Positions 19,494-27,702 of a stretch of 64,000 bases of DNA are shown piece by piece. How positions within the stretch are numbered: position 1 is the first letter of the stretch; every line of letters starts with the position of its first letter. Where the stretch lies: the NCBI GenBank assembly GCA_016717705.1, contig JADKFD010000018.1, positions 1-64,000 on the forward strand. The letters run 5' to 3'. The stretch is from Rhodanobacteraceae bacterium. Lineage in GTDB: Bacteria > Pseudomonadota > Gammaproteobacteria > Xanthomonadales > SZUA-5. A program made the position numbers and the translations under genes. The notes below the pieces were generated by a model. That model was not told where the DNA came from. It saw only the letters and a program-made list of their open reading frames with translations, and ran no database searches.

Positions 19494-21815
19494 CTAGGGC
19501 GCGTTGCCGCTGATCGCCCGCAAACTGGCGTGGCGCGAGCCGCGGCCTTCGAGCAAGGCCATGGCGTTTTCGACCAGCACCGGGCGCGAGTACCAGAAGC
19601 CCTGGATTTCATCGATGCCGAGGTTGCACAGGAAGCGCGCCTGCGCCTCGTTCTCCACACCCTCGGCGACGACCTTGAGTTTCAGGGTGCGCGCCATGCC
19701 GAGTATGGTTTCGATGATCACGCCCGAATCGGCGTCAACCGGCAAATCGCAGACAAAGGCGCGATCGATCTTGAGGATGTCGATCGGCAGCTTGCGCAAG
19801 TAGGCCAGCGACGAGTAGCCGGTGCCGAAGTCGTCGATCGCCACGCGCAAGCCGAGCCGGTGCAGGTCTTTCAGCTGGGCGATGGCGTCGTCGGGATCGT
19901 CCATCAACTGGCTCTCGGTGATCTCCAGTTCCAGCGCGTCGCCGCTCAAGCCGAGTTCGTTGAGCAAGATGGCGATGAACTGGTGCAGCGTCCCCTCTTT
20001 CAGCTGGCGCTGCGAGACATTCACCGACACCGAGATGTCGGGATGACCGCGCTGACGCCATTCGCGCACCTGGGCGAGCGCTTCGCTGAGCACCCAGCGT
20101 CCGATCGGGACCACCAGACCGGTTTCTTCAAGGATGCCGACGAACTCGTCCGGACTGACCAGGCCGCGCTCCGGATGGCGCCAGCGCAGCAAGGCCTCGA
20201 AGCCGGTGATGCGTGCAGAGGCGACCGCATAGCGCGGCTGGTAGACCAGCAGGAATTCGTTGCGCTCGACCGCCAGGCGGATCCGGCGCTCCAGCTCCAT
20301 GCGCTCGCGAATCGCCTGGTCGCGCGCCGGCGAATAGAAGCGGAAGGTGTTGCGCCCGGCGGACTTGGATTCGTACATCGCCGAATCGGCCGCATTCACC
20401 AGGTGGCGCGCATCCGATCCGTGTTCGGGCCAGACGCTGATGCCGATGCTGGGGGTGACTCCGATCGCATGCCCGCGCACGCTGAATGGTTCGTGGAAGG
20501 CCGAAATCAGGAACTGCGCGTACCACACCAGACCCTCGGTCGAGCGCGCGCCGACCGGCGCGATGACGAACTCATCGCTGCCCAGGCGCGCCAGCAGATC
20601 GCCGGTCGACAAACAGGCCTCCAGGCGCAGCGAGACCGCCTGCAGCAATTCGTCGCCGGCGTCGTGGCCGAGTGTCTCGTTGACGTGCTTGAGCCGATCG
20701 AGGTCGATCAGCAACACGCCGAGCAAGCCGTCGGCAGTCGAGGTGCCGGCGATCTGCGCGTCCAGTTGCAGCATGAAGGCATTGCGATTGGCGACGCCGG
20801 TCAGCGGGTCGTGGCTGGCCAGGCGCTGCAGGCGGTGCTCGTTGCGGCGCCGTTCGGTGATGTCCGAGAGCACCGAGACGTACAGGCGTTCCTGGTCCGG
20901 GGCCAGCACGATACGCGTGGTGCGCAAGGCCAGCAGGCGCTCCTCGCCGTTCTTGCGACGTTGCCAGAGCTCGCCTTCCCACTGCCCGGTGGCTTCGAGC
21001 GCGCGGCGCACGCTGCGATAGTGCTCCAGATCGTGACGATCGGAGTTGAGCAGCGCGTTGGACTGGCCGGCGATCTCGTCGGCGCTGAAACCGGTGACGC
21101 TCTCGAAGGCCGGATTGACGGTGACGAACTCATGGCTGGCGTTGGTGACGGCCACTGCTTCGTGCATCGACTCGATGACTTCCTCGGCGATGCGACTGAT
21201 GCGTTGCGCCTTGCGCACGTCGCTGACGTCGCGGAAGGTGCCGGCCAGGCGCAGCGGGCGGCCGTCCGCTGCACGCTCGACCACCGCCCCGCGCAGCACG
21301 AACCAGCGCATGCGCTCGCCGCTGTGCAGGCGGAATTCGACCTCGATCTGGCGATCCTGGCCACCCAGATGCTGGGCAATCGCTGCCTCGAACTTGGCGC
21401 GGTCGTCGCGATGCAGGCGTTGGCGGAATTCTTCCGGCGACAGCGTGCGCTCGACGACCAGGCTCTCTTCGAGGTCGGCCGCGGAGCGGTAGATCAGGTT
21501 CTTGACCAGATCGAAGTCCCAGTAACCGTCGCTGGAGGCCGCCAGCGCCAGATTGAGGCGCTCGTCGCGTTGCTTGAGTGCCGCCTGTGCGGCAGCCAGT
21601 TCACGCACGCGATTGCGGTAGCGCAGGATCACCAGCGTCGCGAAGACCAGCAACAGGACATCGATGGTCCAGTGCGGCGCCACGTCGACGAAACCGCTCT
21701 GCGCCGCCAGCGGCGTGCTGATCGCGAACGCCAGCACGACGCCCACCGGCACGACCCGCTTCCATCGTTTCGATGGTCGGACGGATATCATTCGCGCTGG
21801 CGTGTGGCACGACAC
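19494..21815 (-). CDS. PAS-PAS-GGDEF-EAL cyclic di-GMP turnover protein
   Basis: This 773-residue membrane protein has two N-terminal hydrophobic segments (about residues 20-38 and 48-64), a short coiled coil, two PAS domains (about 90-205 and 215-330), a GGDEF domain with signature GSDEF (about residue 420) and an EAL domain starting with GFEALLRWRHP (about 555). GSDEF keeps the Asp and Glu needed for diguanylate cyclase chemistry. The EAL domain keeps ELEITESQLM, IDDFGTGYSSLAYL and KIDRAF, expected of an active phosphodiesterase, so it could make or degrade c-di-GMP. The PAS domains probably sense a small ligand or redox state. It is divergent from phhA across a 190-bp region (21816-22005) in which I see no clear operator. 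Confidence 0.93.
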   Translation of the reverse strand: MSCHTPARMISVRPSKRWKRVVPVGVVLAFAISTPLAAQSGFVDVAPHWTIDVLLLVFATLVILRYRNRVRELAAAQAALKQRDERLNLALAASSDGYWDFDLVKNLIYRSAADLEESLVVERTLSPEEFRQRLHRDDRAKFEAAIAQHLGGQDRQIEVEFRLHSGERMRWFVLRGAVVERAADGRPLRLAGTFRDVSDVRKAQRISRIAEEVIESMHEAVAVTNASHEFVTVNPAFESVTGFSADEIAGQSNALLNSDRHDLEHYRSVRRALEATGQWEGELWQRRKNGEERLLALRTTRIVLAPDQERLYVSVLSDITERRRNEHRLQRLASHDPLTGVANRNAFMLQLDAQIAGTSTADGLLGVLLIDLDRLKHVNETLGHDAGDELLQAVSLRLEACLSTGDLLARLGSDEFVIAPVGARSTEGLVWYAQFLISAFHEPFSVRGHAIGVTPSIGISVWPEHGSDARHLVNAADSAMYESKSAGRNTFRFYSPARDQAIRERMELERRIRLAVERNEFLLVYQPRYAVASARITGFEALLRWRHPERGLVSPDEFVGILEETGLVVPIGRWVLSEALAQVREWRQRGHPDISVSVNVSQRQLKEGTLHQFIAILLNELGLSGDALELEITESQLMDDPDDAIAQLKDLHRLGLRVAIDDFGTGYSSLAYLRKLPIDILKIDRAFVCDLPVDADSGVIIETILGMARTLKLKVVAEGVENEAQARFLCNLGIDEIQGFWYSRPVLVENAMALLEGRGSRHASLRAISGNAP

Positions 21816-22005
21816 ATGTCACCAAAGATAACACCCGCAATCGCCCTTGGATTGTGATCGGGTTGACGCAGCGCGGCCTTGCGACGGGGTTGCAGCAGCA
21901 CGCCAGCGCATGCTGCTCCGCCTGCAGTCGAATGGTGTCTAATCCGGCGCATCGGGTACCCGTCGCAAACTGCATGCGACCGGCACCCGCATCGGGAGGG
22001 AAATC

Positions 22006-22896
22006 ATGGAACAGCCGCGCCGCGTCGAGCACCAGTTGACCGACAAGGGCTACGTGCCGGTGTACACCACCAACGTGGTGGACCAGCCGTGGAACGACTA
22101 CAGCGCCGTCGAACACACCACCTGGGCGACCCTGTTCGAGCGCCAGATGGCGCTGTTGCCGGGGCGCGCCTGCGACGAGTTCTTCGACGGTCTGGCGCGC
22201 CTGCAGATGAACGCGCAGGCAATACCGCGCTTCGCCGATCTGAATCCGATCCTCAAGGCCGCCACCGGCTGGGAATTGATCGCCGTCGAAGGCCTGCTGC
22301 CGGAACTGGCGTTCTTCGAACATCTGGCCAATCGGCGCTTTCCGGTGACCTGGTGGATCCGCACGCCGGAGCAGATCGATTACATCAGCGAACCCGACCT
22401 GTTCCATGACCTGTTCGGACACGTCCCCCTGCTGCTGTTGCCGGTGTTTGCCGATTACATGCAGGCCTACGGCGAGGGTGGGCTGAAGGCGGCGCGCTAT
22501 GGCAACGAACCGCTGACCGAGCTGACCCGGTTGTACTGGTACACGGTCGAGTTCGGGCTGATGAACACGCCTCAGGGCTTGCGCATCTACGGCTCGGGGA
22601 TCGTCTCCAGCAAGGGCGAGAGCCTCTACAGTCTGGAGAGCGCGGCGCCCAACCGCATCGGTTTCGACCTGAAACGGGTGATGCGCACGCGCTACCGCAT
22701 CGACACTTACCAGAAGACCTATTTCGTCATCGACAGCTTCGATCAGCTGTTCCGCGCCACGGTCGACCCGGATTTCGGCCCGATCTACTACGAACTGAAA
22801 GGCGCATCGGCTTTCCCGGCCGGTGACGTGCAGGACCAGGACCGCGTGTTCCAGCGCGGCAGCGGCGAGGGTTGGCCCGCCGACGGCGACGTGTGA
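22006..22896 (+). CDS. phhA: Phenylalanine 4-hydroxylase
   Basis: This 296-residue monomeric bacterial-type enzyme hydroxylates phenylalanine to tyrosine with tetrahydrobiopterin and O2. Iron ligands are visible: His134 and His139 in DLFHDLFGHVPLL and Glu182 in YWYTVEFGLM. Other family segments are GWELIAVEGLLPELAFFEHLA, RTPEQIDYISEPD and YGSGIVSSKGES. Its length is that of Pseudomonas PhhA and its Xanthomonas homologues, with a C-terminal extension after YQKTYFVIDSFDQLF. A good purine-rich site (GGGAGGGAAATC) precedes the ATG at 22006. The 3' end is overlapped on the other strand by the tail of the next gene's open frame. Confidence 0.96.
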   Translation: MEQPRRVEHQLTDKGYVPVYTTNVVDQPWNDYSAVEHTTWATLFERQMALLPGRACDEFFDGLARLQMNAQAIPRFADLNPILKAATGWELIAVEGLLPELAFFEHLANRRFPVTWWIRTPEQIDYISEPDLFHDLFGHVPLLLLPVFADYMQAYGEGGLKAARYGNEPLTELTRLYWYTVEFGLMNTPQGLRIYGSGIVSSKGESLYSLESAAPNRIGFDLKRVMRTRYRIDTYQKTYFVIDSFDQLFRATVDPDFGPIYYELKGASAFPAGDVQDQDRVFQRGSGEGWPADGDV

Positions 22897-23836
22897 GCCG
22901 GTTTGCTGATTGCTGGCGGTTGCTTGCTGCGGAACGGGGGGTGGCGCCTGCCTCGGCCGATCCATCGGACTTGTTCGCCGCGTCCGTCGCCGCTTCTTCG
23001 CTCCAGTCGCTCACCGTTCCCGGCGACGTGCGGCGGATGCGTTGCTGCAACAGAGCCAGCGACTGCCGTTGCTGCCGCCAGATCATGCCCAGCCACGCCA
23101 GCCGGATGATCACTACCAGATAGGCAACCCAGGCCATTGCGCCTGCCCCGAACGCTCCCAGCAGCAGCCCCAGCAAAAGCGCGATCGCATAAATGTCGAG
23201 CGCGTCGTCCGAGTCAAGGAACAGATCACGCGTGCCGACGGATGAGCCTTTGGCAAACTGGATTCCCATGAAGCCTCGCCCCAGACGCCAGATGCCCATG
23301 AACATCATGCACAGCGGCAGGAAGAAGTTCGCGAACACGGTGTCCCAGCTGGCCCAGCCGAGGTTCCTGAGCGTAAACCAGACCAGCGGCAGCCCGATCA
23401 CGGTGCAGGCGATTGCCGGGCCCAGGGTCACCACCACGGATCGTCGCGGGCTCGGCGGCGGTCGCCGCGTGCTGCCGCTTTCGACGCAGCGGCCCACCAT
23501 CAATACATCCTCAGCGCGATGAGCGCGCGAATGGCTGTAGAACAGCCAGCGCGCCGCGAGCCACTGGCGCATGACGTCGACCGCAACCGTCAATACCGCG
23601 CCGTAGACGACGAACGCGAGCAATCCGGCGCCGGACCACCGCAGCAGATACGAGGCGAATACGAGGAACACTAGCGTGCGCAGCAACGCCTTCGCGCGCG
23701 CGCGCACACGCCCGAGCCCGCGCGACATCATGTAGTTCAACGCGCGCGGCCCGTCGCGCTCGAGCGTTTCCAGCTCGTCCTCGCGAATCGGAATCAGCTG
23801 GCGTCGGGTCAGCGCGACTAGATCTTCCAGAATCAT
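22727..23836 (-). CDS. Integral membrane protein of unknown function
   Basis: It starts MILEDLVALTRRQLIPIRED and has about six hydrophobic helices between residues 55 and 260 (for example TLVFLVFASYLL, VVTLGPAIACTVIGLPLVWF, LYAIALLLGLLLGAFGAGAMAWVAYLVVII). The helical part ends near 23000. The remaining roughly 90 codons, down to the stop at 22727, are Arg/Pro/Ser-rich and read antisense to phhA, so the real protein may end earlier or a stop may have been lost. No family is recognised. The region 23837-24025 upstream holds its promoter and that of the divergent cyclase-like gene. Confidence 0.6.
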   Translation of the reverse strand: MILEDLVALTRRQLIPIREDELETLERDGPRALNYMMSRGLGRVRARAKALLRTLVFLVFASYLLRWSGAGLLAFVVYGAVLTVAVDVMRQWLAARWLFYSHSRAHRAEDVLMVGRCVESGSTRRPPPSPRRSVVVTLGPAIACTVIGLPLVWFTLRNLGWASWDTVFANFFLPLCMMFMGIWRLGRGFMGIQFAKGSSVGTRDLFLDSDDALDIYAIALLLGLLLGAFGAGAMAWVAYLVVIIRLAWLGMIWRQQRQSLALLQQRIRRTSPGTVSDWSEEAATDAANKSDGSAEAGATPRSAASNRQQSANRLTRRRRRANPRRCRAGTRGPGPARHRPGKPMRLSVRSRSGRNPGRPWRGTADRSCR

Positions 23837-24025
23837 CGGTTCACTTGCGGCCAGGGACGATTGACGGGCACGAAGTCTCGGACAATACACTCGGTAACCT
23901 GATCGTGGGACAACCGGCGACCGGCCGCGCTGGTCCTGCCGTCGCCTGGCTGACGGTATTGCGTTGACCCGCCGGTAGGGCTACGGGATCATGCGTCGAT
24001 CGACCGCAATCGAGCTGGGCCCGGC

Positions 24026-24802
24026 GTGCATCCGTCTACCTTCGATGATCGCCGTCTGGTGATGTTCCTGTCGGCCGATGTGGTCGGTTCCACGGCGTTC
24101 AAGGCGAGCACCGTCGGCGAACATGGTCAGGCGCTGTGGCTGGAAGCTTTCGAGACCCTGTTTCGCGAGCTGCCGCTGATCTTCATCGGCAAGCTTGCCG
24201 AGCATTTCATCGATGAGGATGATTTGCCGCAGAGCGGGGTCTGGAAAGTGATGGGCGATGAAGTCGTGTTCGCCGTGCTGCCGGAAACCGTGGCGCATGC
24301 GCAGCGGGTGGCGGCGGCGTTCTGCGACGCCGTGGCCCACTATGACCAGCGCATTGCGCAGCGCTGGCCGCTGCGCATCCGCGGCTGCTGCTGGGGCGCC
24401 GAGATCGGCGCGCGCAACCGTGCCATCGAGATCCCCGAGATGTTCGGCGGCTCCGACCGGCCCTACGTCGACTTTCTCGGCCCGGACGTCGATATCGGCT
24501 TCCGTCTGAGCGGACATTCGCGCCCCGGCGAACTGATCCTGTCGCCCAATCTGGCCGAGGCCTTTGCCGTCGAGGGCGATCAACGCGGCCTGCGCTTCCA
24601 CTACGTGGGCGAGGCGCCGCTCAAGGGCGTCTGCGGCGGACAGCCGTTCCCGCTGGTGCTGGCCTCGTTGGAGGGTGTCGGCGCGCCAACCGCGGAAGCC
24701 ACCGCGGCGGCCGAGGTCGCCGAGCGCCTGGCGCTGGCGCGCGCACGCATGCAGGAACAGCCGGGCGTGCAGCCGGCGCCGCCGGTGTTTCTGCGCGACT
24801 GA
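24026..24802 (+). CDS. Class III adenylate/guanylate cyclase-like protein
   Basis: This 258-residue soluble protein is built on a single class III cyclase homology domain. The first metal-binding region is LSADVVGSTAFK (Asp18) and the second is VWKVMGDEVVFAV (Asp78). A later PDVDIGFRLSGHSRPGELILS corresponds to the base- and transition-state-binding part. The two metal aspartates are kept, so it may be catalytic. The insert between them (LPLIFIGKLAEHFIDEDDLPQ) is longer than usual and suggests a divergent subfamily. The start is a GTG at 24026. It is followed after 115 bp by the STAS gene on the same strand and converges on an operon encoding two cyclic-nucleotide-binding-like domains. Confidence 0.8.
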   Translation: MHPSTFDDRRLVMFLSADVVGSTAFKASTVGEHGQALWLEAFETLFRELPLIFIGKLAEHFIDEDDLPQSGVWKVMGDEVVFAVLPETVAHAQRVAAAFCDAVAHYDQRIAQRWPLRIRGCCWGAEIGARNRAIEIPEMFGGSDRPYVDFLGPDVDIGFRLSGHSRPGELILSPNLAEAFAVEGDQRGLRFHYVGEAPLKGVCGGQPFPLVLASLEGVGAPTAEATAAAEVAERLALARARMQEQPGVQPAPPVFLRD

Positions 24803-24870
24803 ACCGGCGTCTGGCCGACCTTCGCCAGCTTTCATGGGGTCGAGTCGCGTCGCGCCTATTGGGTGACAGG

Positions 24871-24891
24871 GGTACTTTGTGTCAAAGTGCC
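24871..24891 (+). promoter_or_regulatory. Short palindrome upstream of the STAS gene
   Basis: A 9-3-9 imperfect inverted repeat (GGTACTTTG, TGT, CAAAGTGCC; 8 of 9 pairs match) lies 26 bp before the STAS start. It is AT-richer than its surroundings and could be an operator, or a stop for the cyclase transcript. Confidence 0.4.
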
Positions 24892-24917
24892 AGTGCTAGC
24901 GACCAGGGAAGCACACC

Positions 24918-25253
24918 ATGCAGATCACCGACATCCAGGAGGGCAATGTGGTCGTCATCAGCCCGGTCGGGCGTATCGACTCCACCACAGCGGCCGAGTT
25001 GGAAAGCGCCTGCGAGGAGCATGTCGCCCGCGGAGCACGCCGCCTGCTGCTGGACCTGGGCGGCACGCAGTACGTCAGTTCCGCCGGTCTGCGCGTGTTC
25101 CTGGTGGTCGGCAAGAAGCTGCAGCGCGTCGGTGGCCGGCTGGCGCTGTGCAACATGCAGCCGCTGGTGCGCGAGGTGATGGCGATTGCCGGGTTCGATC
25201 GCATCCTGACGACTGCCGACAGTCGCGGTGCCGGGCTGGCCAAGCTGATCTAG
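24918..25253 (+). CDS. STAS-domain anti-sigma factor antagonist
   Basis: This 111-residue single-domain protein matches the SpoIIAA/RsbV family: EGNVVVISPVGRIDSTTAAELE, then RLLLDLGGTQYVSSAGLRVFL, with Ser54/Ser55 at the position phosphorylated in family members. In partner-switching systems the unphosphorylated form binds a kinase/anti-sigma factor and is regenerated by a SpoIIE-type PP2C phosphatase. Such a phosphatase gene lies 770 bp away on the other strand, in the convergent operon. No RsbW-like kinase gene is seen in the window. The gene ends 19 bp before the stop codon of the convergent methyltransferase gene. Confidence 0.9.
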   Translation: MQITDIQEGNVVVISPVGRIDSTTAAELESACEEHVARGARRLLLDLGGTQYVSSAGLRVFLVVGKKLQRVGGRLALCNMQPLVREVMAIAGFDRILTTADSRGAGLAKLI

Positions 25254-25272
25254 GGACCCTCTGAGCAGCCCC

Positions 25273-26025
25273 TCAGGCGTAACCCGCGACCACGCTGATG
25301 TCCGGGCGCGGATGCAGCATCTGCCAGCGCGACAACGGTGCTACCGAGCGCTCGATCAGTTCGCGCGGCAGGATGCCGTAGTTGAGGATCAGCAGCGACG
25401 TCCAGCGCAGCGCGGCAAAGCGGCGGATCAGTTCGTCGTGGATCGTGGTGCGCCCGCCGCCGGTCGGAAACGCCGAGCGCTCGGGCATCTGCCGGTACCA
25501 GGCCTCGTCGCGGACTTCATCGTACAGGTCTTCCGCATCTCCCCAGGGCGGGTCGGCGAACATCAAGTCTGGCGCCGGCGCACTGGCTGGCCAGCCCGAC
25601 AGATAGTCGCTCTCCAGAAGTTCGATGGCGACATCGTGGGCCCGGGCGTTCTCGCGGCCCAGTTCCAGCGCAGGCGGATCGATGTCGAGGCCGCCGAGCG
25701 ACCATTGCGGGTTCTCCAGCTTGAGCGTGATCGCGAGCGTGCCGGCGCCGACTCCGAACTCGAGCACCCGCAGCGGCCGGCCAAGCTCGGCCTCAAGTCG
25801 GCGTCCCTGGGCATTGACCGTGTCGATCAGGTGGCTGGCTTCGGGATCGGTGATGTAGGCACGCCGGTCGCTGGCGAAGCGGCGGCCACGAAACTCCAGG
25901 AATCCGGCCACATAGGGCGCCGGTTCGCCTGCCGCCACGCGCTGGCGCAACTGCGCAAGGCGCGCGCCATCAGCGCCAGCAGCCAGCGCCAGCAGGCGAT
26001 CGTGATCCACCCCAGCGGAATTCAT
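25273..26025 (-). CDS. PrmC/HemK-like SAM-dependent methyltransferase
   Basis: This 250-residue class I methyltransferase has an N-terminal helical domain (with GEPAPYVAGFLEFRGRRF, as in the PrmC family). The SAM-binding motif I is VLEFGVGAGTLAITL (about residue 87) and the acidic end of strand 2 is LGGLDIDPPALELG. The catalytic-loop motif reads FADPPWG rather than the NPPY of true PrmC, so the target may be a nucleic-acid base or a side-chain amide other than release-factor Gln. It is the last gene of the seven-gene operon: its ATG overlaps the stop codon of the SpoIIE gene (ATGA at 26022-26025). Confidence 0.8.
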   Translation of the reverse strand: MNSAGVDHDRLLALAAGADGARLAQLRQRVAAGEPAPYVAGFLEFRGRRFASDRRAYITDPEASHLIDTVNAQGRRLEAELGRPLRVLEFGVGAGTLAITLKLENPQWSLGGLDIDPPALELGRENARAHDVAIELLESDYLSGWPASAPAPDLMFADPPWGDAEDLYDEVRDEAWYRQMPERSAFPTGGGRTTIHDELIRRFAALRWTSLLILNYGILPRELIERSVAPLSRWQMLHPRPDISVVAGYA

Positions 26026-27698
26026 CCAGCGCCTTGCTCAGGCAGGAAGCGCAAGGCCAGCACGGTGATGTCATCGGCTTGCGCATGACCACGGGCGAAG
26101 GTGTGCACGCTCTGCATCGCGGTTTCGACCCACACCGAGGCCGCGGCGCCTTCCGGGATTGCGGCGAGCTCGCGCTGCAGCCGGTCGTCGCCGTAGAAGG
26201 ATTCATCGGCGGCGATCGCGTCGGTGACGCCGTCGGTGTACAGGAACAGGGTGTCGCCCGGGTTGAGCTGCAACTGGTGGGTGTCGTAGCTGATGCCCGG
26301 CATGATGCCCAGGGCAACGCCGCCACTGAATTCGAGCATTTGCGGCGCGCTGCTGGCGCGGTGGATGAAGGGATGATTGTGGCCGCCGTCGGAAAACACC
26401 ACGGCGCCGGTGCGCACGTTGATGATGCCGATGAACATGGTCACGAACTGGCACATCGCGTTCTGCGGGATCAACAGCTCGTTGGTCTGACGCAGGATTT
26501 CGTTGGGCGCACCGGCATGGTCGACCATCGCCTTGGCGCGCAACAGGGTGATCGTCACGGTCATGAACAGCGCCGCCGGCATGCCCTTGTCGGAGACGTC
26601 GCCAACCATGAAACACAGATGGTCGTCGTCGAGGTAGAAGAAATCGTAGAGATCGCCGCCAGCTTCCTTGGTCGGTTTGACCGCGGCCGACAGATCGATG
26701 CGCGAACGCTCCTCGCTGCGGCCGATATCGTCGAAACTGCGCGGCAACATGCTGAGCTGGATATCGCCGGCGATCTTCAGCTCGTTGCGCAGGCGTTCCT
26801 TGGTCGCCGTGGTCTCGGTCAGTTCATTCAGATAGTTGTTGAGTCGCTGCTCCATCGCAATGAAGGAGCTGGCCAATTGTGCGATCTCATCGCGGCTCTG
26901 CGCCGGCATCGCGTCGATCTTGCGCCGGAGGTCGACGTCTTCCACCGGCTGGAAATCCGACGCAGCCAACTCCAGCGTGTAATCGGCCAATTGCGTGATC
27001 TTCAGCGAGACGCGTGAACCGGCATAGAAACTGAACAGAAAAACCACAAAGAAGCTGCAGAATCCGATCAGTATGGATTCTTTCAGCGAGGCATCCAGAC
27101 GCGTATACAGATAACTGATCGCAATATCCGCGCCCGCGACATAGCGGGTGCCGTTGGGCGTCGTGTATGGAGCAAACAAGAAATACACATGACCCCATTG
27201 GTCGACCGACTCGCCATACTGCGGCTGTCCGGTCTCCCAGGCCTTGAGCAGCTCGGGATAGGCTTCCGGCTCTTCCCAGTACTTGGAATAACTGCCGTCG
27301 ACCAACTGCTCCGGAGTTGCACTGGTCGTCGTCGTGCGAAAGCTGCCATCGTCGATCTTGTGGTAGCTGTAGAGATAGATCAGGCCGATGTCGTTGCAAT
27401 AGCGCGACAACTGGCCGATCAGTCGGTCGAATTCAGTCTTGTCGAAACTGTCGGGATTCTTGACCCGGTCCATATATCCGGGTGGCACCATATCCGACAG
27501 CGCGCGTGCCGCCGCCGCCAGTTTTTGTTCGACACCACCAATGATGGCCTGCTTTTCCACGCGATAATGATTCGTCGCGAAAATCGCGGTGCCGAGAATA
27601 TTGAAGATGGTCAGTCCGAGGATGATCTTGAAGCGCAAGCCAAAACGGATGCGCCGTTGTGTCGGCGTCAGTCGTTTGGAGGATTCGGATGCACTCAT
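26022..27698 (-). CDS. SpoIIE-type PP2C serine phosphatase with sensor and HAMP domains
   Basis: This 558-residue protein has a transmembrane helix near 24-44, an extracytoplasmic domain (about 45-205, with a dCache-like stretch around FLFAPYTTPNGTRYVAGADIAIS), a second helix (about 207-228), a HAMP segment (about 229-290) and a linker helix (RNELKIAGDIQLSMLPRSF). The C-terminal PP2C/SpoIIE domain has the metal-binding EAGGDLYDFF and FMVGDVSDKGMPAALFM, and FLYTDGVTDAIA and QADDITVLALRF near the end. All four metal-binding aspartates expected are present, so it should be active. It probably dephosphorylates a STAS protein such as the one encoded at 24918. It starts 4 bp after the stop of the upstream sensor gene. 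Confidence 0.93.
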   Translation of the reverse strand: MSASESSKRLTPTQRRIRFGLRFKIILGLTIFNILGTAIFATNHYRVEKQAIIGGVEQKLAAAARALSDMVPPGYMDRVKNPDSFDKTEFDRLIGQLSRYCNDIGLIYLYSYHKIDDGSFRTTTTSATPEQLVDGSYSKYWEEPEAYPELLKAWETGQPQYGESVDQWGHVYFLFAPYTTPNGTRYVAGADIAISYLYTRLDASLKESILIGFCSFFVVFLFSFYAGSRVSLKITQLADYTLELAASDFQPVEDVDLRRKIDAMPAQSRDEIAQLASSFIAMEQRLNNYLNELTETTATKERLRNELKIAGDIQLSMLPRSFDDIGRSEERSRIDLSAAVKPTKEAGGDLYDFFYLDDDHLCFMVGDVSDKGMPAALFMTVTITLLRAKAMVDHAGAPNEILRQTNELLIPQNAMCQFVTMFIGIINVRTGAVVFSDGGHNHPFIHRASSAPQMLEFSGGVALGIMPGISYDTHQLQLNPGDTLFLYTDGVTDAIAADESFYGDDRLQRELAAIPEGAAASVWVETAMQSVHTFARGHAQADDITVLALRFLPEQGAG

Positions 27699-27702
27699 GG
27701 GT

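Noticed and set aside
19530..21857. Plus-strand 775-codon frame opposite the GGDEF-EAL gene
   Set aside because: The minus strand has clear PAS, GGDEF and EAL motifs; the plus frame is a compositional shadow.
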